The notes under the pieces were generated by a model. The model searched no databases. It was not told the DNA's origin and saw nothing but the letters and a program-made list of their open reading frames with translations. Of a DNA stretch of 15,442 bases, positions 14,901 to 15,442 are shown piece by piece (the first letter of the stretch is position 1; every line of letters starts with the position of its first letter). Origin of the DNA: Chrysochromulina parva (lineage: Eukaryota; Haptophyta; Prymnesiales; Chrysochromulinaceae); NCBI GenBank assembly GCA_002887195.1, contig PJAB01001313.1, forward strand, positions 1-15,442, written 5' to 3'. Position numbers and translations under genes: made by a program.

Positions 14901-15211
14901 CCTCCACTTCCCCACAGGTGCCGCGCTTCTTTCGGGAGGTCCTCTTGGACGCGAGTGACGAAACCGCGCTCTGCGCGGAGCAGCGGCTCGCTCTGTTCGA
15001 GTGGTGCACCGCGCTCACCGCGCTGCCGTGCGGCGGGCTCAAGGAGAAGATCAAGCTGAGGCTGTGGGAGGAGGGGGAGGACAACGATCTGCCGAGCGTG
15101 CACACGTGCACGCACGAGGTGCACCTGCCCGCCTACCGCAGCCGCGAGACGCTGCGCGCAAAGCTCTTGATGGCTGTGGAGCACCGCCACGACGGCTTCC
15201 AGATGAAGTGA
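11920..15211 (+). CDS. HECT-type E3 ubiquitin-protein ligase (4 exons)
   Basis: Exons 11920-13593, 13668-14048, 14171-14833 and 14918-15211 total 3012 nt, 1003 aa, all junctions phase 0. HECT ligases take ubiquitin from an E2 onto a cysteine, then pass it to substrate. The HECT domain fills about 629-1003: PWRLLVRRAEL, VTFIDGNGNEEEGDDLGGLTEEMF, FEYLVD, LSSEELLLLMRGKTEM, and the C-lobe VHTCTHEVHLPAY with catalytic Cys970 (codon 15107-15109), ending EHRHDGFQMK. Upstream lies a region I cannot assign (about 41-110, IGKLSYINANYRVTF), an Ala/Glu helix, another unassigned region (about 270-430) rich in aromatic and basic residues, SKRAKLD (439-445) resembling a monopartite nuclear signal, a coiled coil (about 450-500), and FTAGGGDV repeats (503-542). 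The start is the first in-frame ATG after a TAA at 11836; Met34 at 12019 is an alternative. The HECT call is firm; the substrate is unknown. Confidence 0.9.
13426..13545 (+). repeat. 24-bp coding minisatellite, five exact copies (FTAGGGDV)
   Basis: TTCACAGCTGGCGGAGGAGA plus CGTG is repeated five times without a mismatch, encoding FTAGGGDV five times between the coiled coil and the HECT domain. Perfect identity implies recent expansion. The Gly-rich unit is likely a flexible spacer. Confidence 0.96.
13594..13667 (+). mobile_element. HECT intron 1: family A introner, 74 bp, with exact 21-bp duplication
   Basis: GTCACAATGCGACAGCGCGC plus C begins both the intron and exon 2 without mismatch. The rest is TGATGACCTC units ending CGCTCATCAG. 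Phase 0. The exact duplication marks one of the youngest insertions here. Confidence 0.93.
14049..14170 (+). mobile_element. HECT intron 2: family A introner, 122 bp
   Basis: GTACTGCTC begins both intron and exon 3 (9 exact, 14 with one mismatch). The body is an irregular array of TGATGACCTC decamers; the acceptor is CGCTCATCAG. Phase 0. It interrupts the HECT N-lobe just after SFFSE. Confidence 0.92.
14834..14917 (+). mobile_element. HECT intron 3: family B introner, 84 bp
   Basis: GTGCCGCGCTTC (12 exact) begins both intron and exon 4. Then come three ATTGCAC-type units, TTGCATGCGTGTGCTCACC and the acceptor TTCCCCACAG. Phase 0. Retention would hit a TAA almost immediately, removing the HECT C-lobe and its catalytic cysteine. 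Confidence 0.93.
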
Positions 15212-15442
15212 TGTGGTACACCGAGGGATTGACGAACGGAACCCCTTGCCCTTCCGCTCCGCGTGCTTCCTACATACTACGAAAAAAGGTTGGCTTGGGT
15301 GACACATGGGCTGAGAACACTCTGCTTGACCCAAGGGGGAGTGGTCTACTATTTTTCATGTTTATAAGGCCCTAACCCCACACCTGTTTGGGAACTGAAT
15401 GGTTGACCCAAGGGGGAGTGGTCTACTATTTTTCATGTTTAT
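15212..15442. other. 3' flank of the HECT gene
   Basis: No gene is visible in these 231 bases. They hold the 3' UTR and a direct repeat that reaches the window end. A 54-codon tail of an open frame here is only an out-of-frame extension. Confidence 0.6.
15326..15442. repeat. 40-bp direct repeat, 77-bp period, cut by the window end
   Basis: The 40 bases 15326-15365 (starting TTGACCCAAGGGGGAGTGGT) recur exactly at 15403-15442, separated by 37 unique bases. The second copy ends at the last base of the window, so the array or duplication may continue. Confidence 0.93.

Overview
This is a GC-rich nuclear segment from a eukaryote, most likely a unicellular alga with a complex plastid (haptophyte- or pelagophyte-like; the lineage is inferred). 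Spliceosomal introns, a fused alpha-beta tryptophan synthase, a GRIP-domain golgin and a HECT ubiquitin ligase rule out a bacterium. Long Ala/Glu/Lys coiled coils, Gln, Pro and Gly tracts and many minisatellites fit a GC-rich algal genome.

Layout: 1-231 is the 3' end of an unrecognised + strand gene carrying a 66-bp repeat. 232-885 is mostly non-coding, with one possible orphan intron. 949-3294 (- strand) is an intronless tryptophan synthase of 781 aa: TrpA-like half, linker, TrpB-like half, then a C-terminal hydrophobic tail whose last codons lie in a 22-bp repeat array. A 271-bp divergent promoter interval separates it from a + strand golgin at 3566-11122, for which I reconstruct 16 coding exons and 15 introns giving 1803 aa with a GRIP domain near the C-terminus. 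A 797-bp intergenic stretch follows. A + strand HECT E3 ligase lies at 11920-15211 (4 exons, 3 introns, 1003 aa). The window ends in a 40-bp direct repeat.

The most striking content is the introns. Most of the 18 are built from one of two short repeated sequences. Family A is a body of CTGATTGCCT-like decamers ending in CCCTCATCAG. Family B is about 48 bp, starting TGCATGC, with CTCACCACGGCG, and ending CCCCACAG. In about two thirds of the introns the first 7 to 46 bases of the intron repeat the first bases of the downstream exon. The element therefore brings the 3' splice site, and a duplicated piece of target exon provides the 5' splice site. These are introner-like elements with variable-length target duplications. 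Two introns use GC donors, several contain second-round insertions or tandemly copied acceptors, and one appears to take both splice sites from the duplicated target.

The three recognised genes do unrelated housekeeping jobs (tryptophan synthesis, trans-Golgi tethering, ubiquitin transfer) and are not an operon. They are linked only by position and, for the golgin and ligase, by the same introner families. All exon coordinates are read by eye from reading frame, splice dinucleotides and duplications; no transcript evidence was available.
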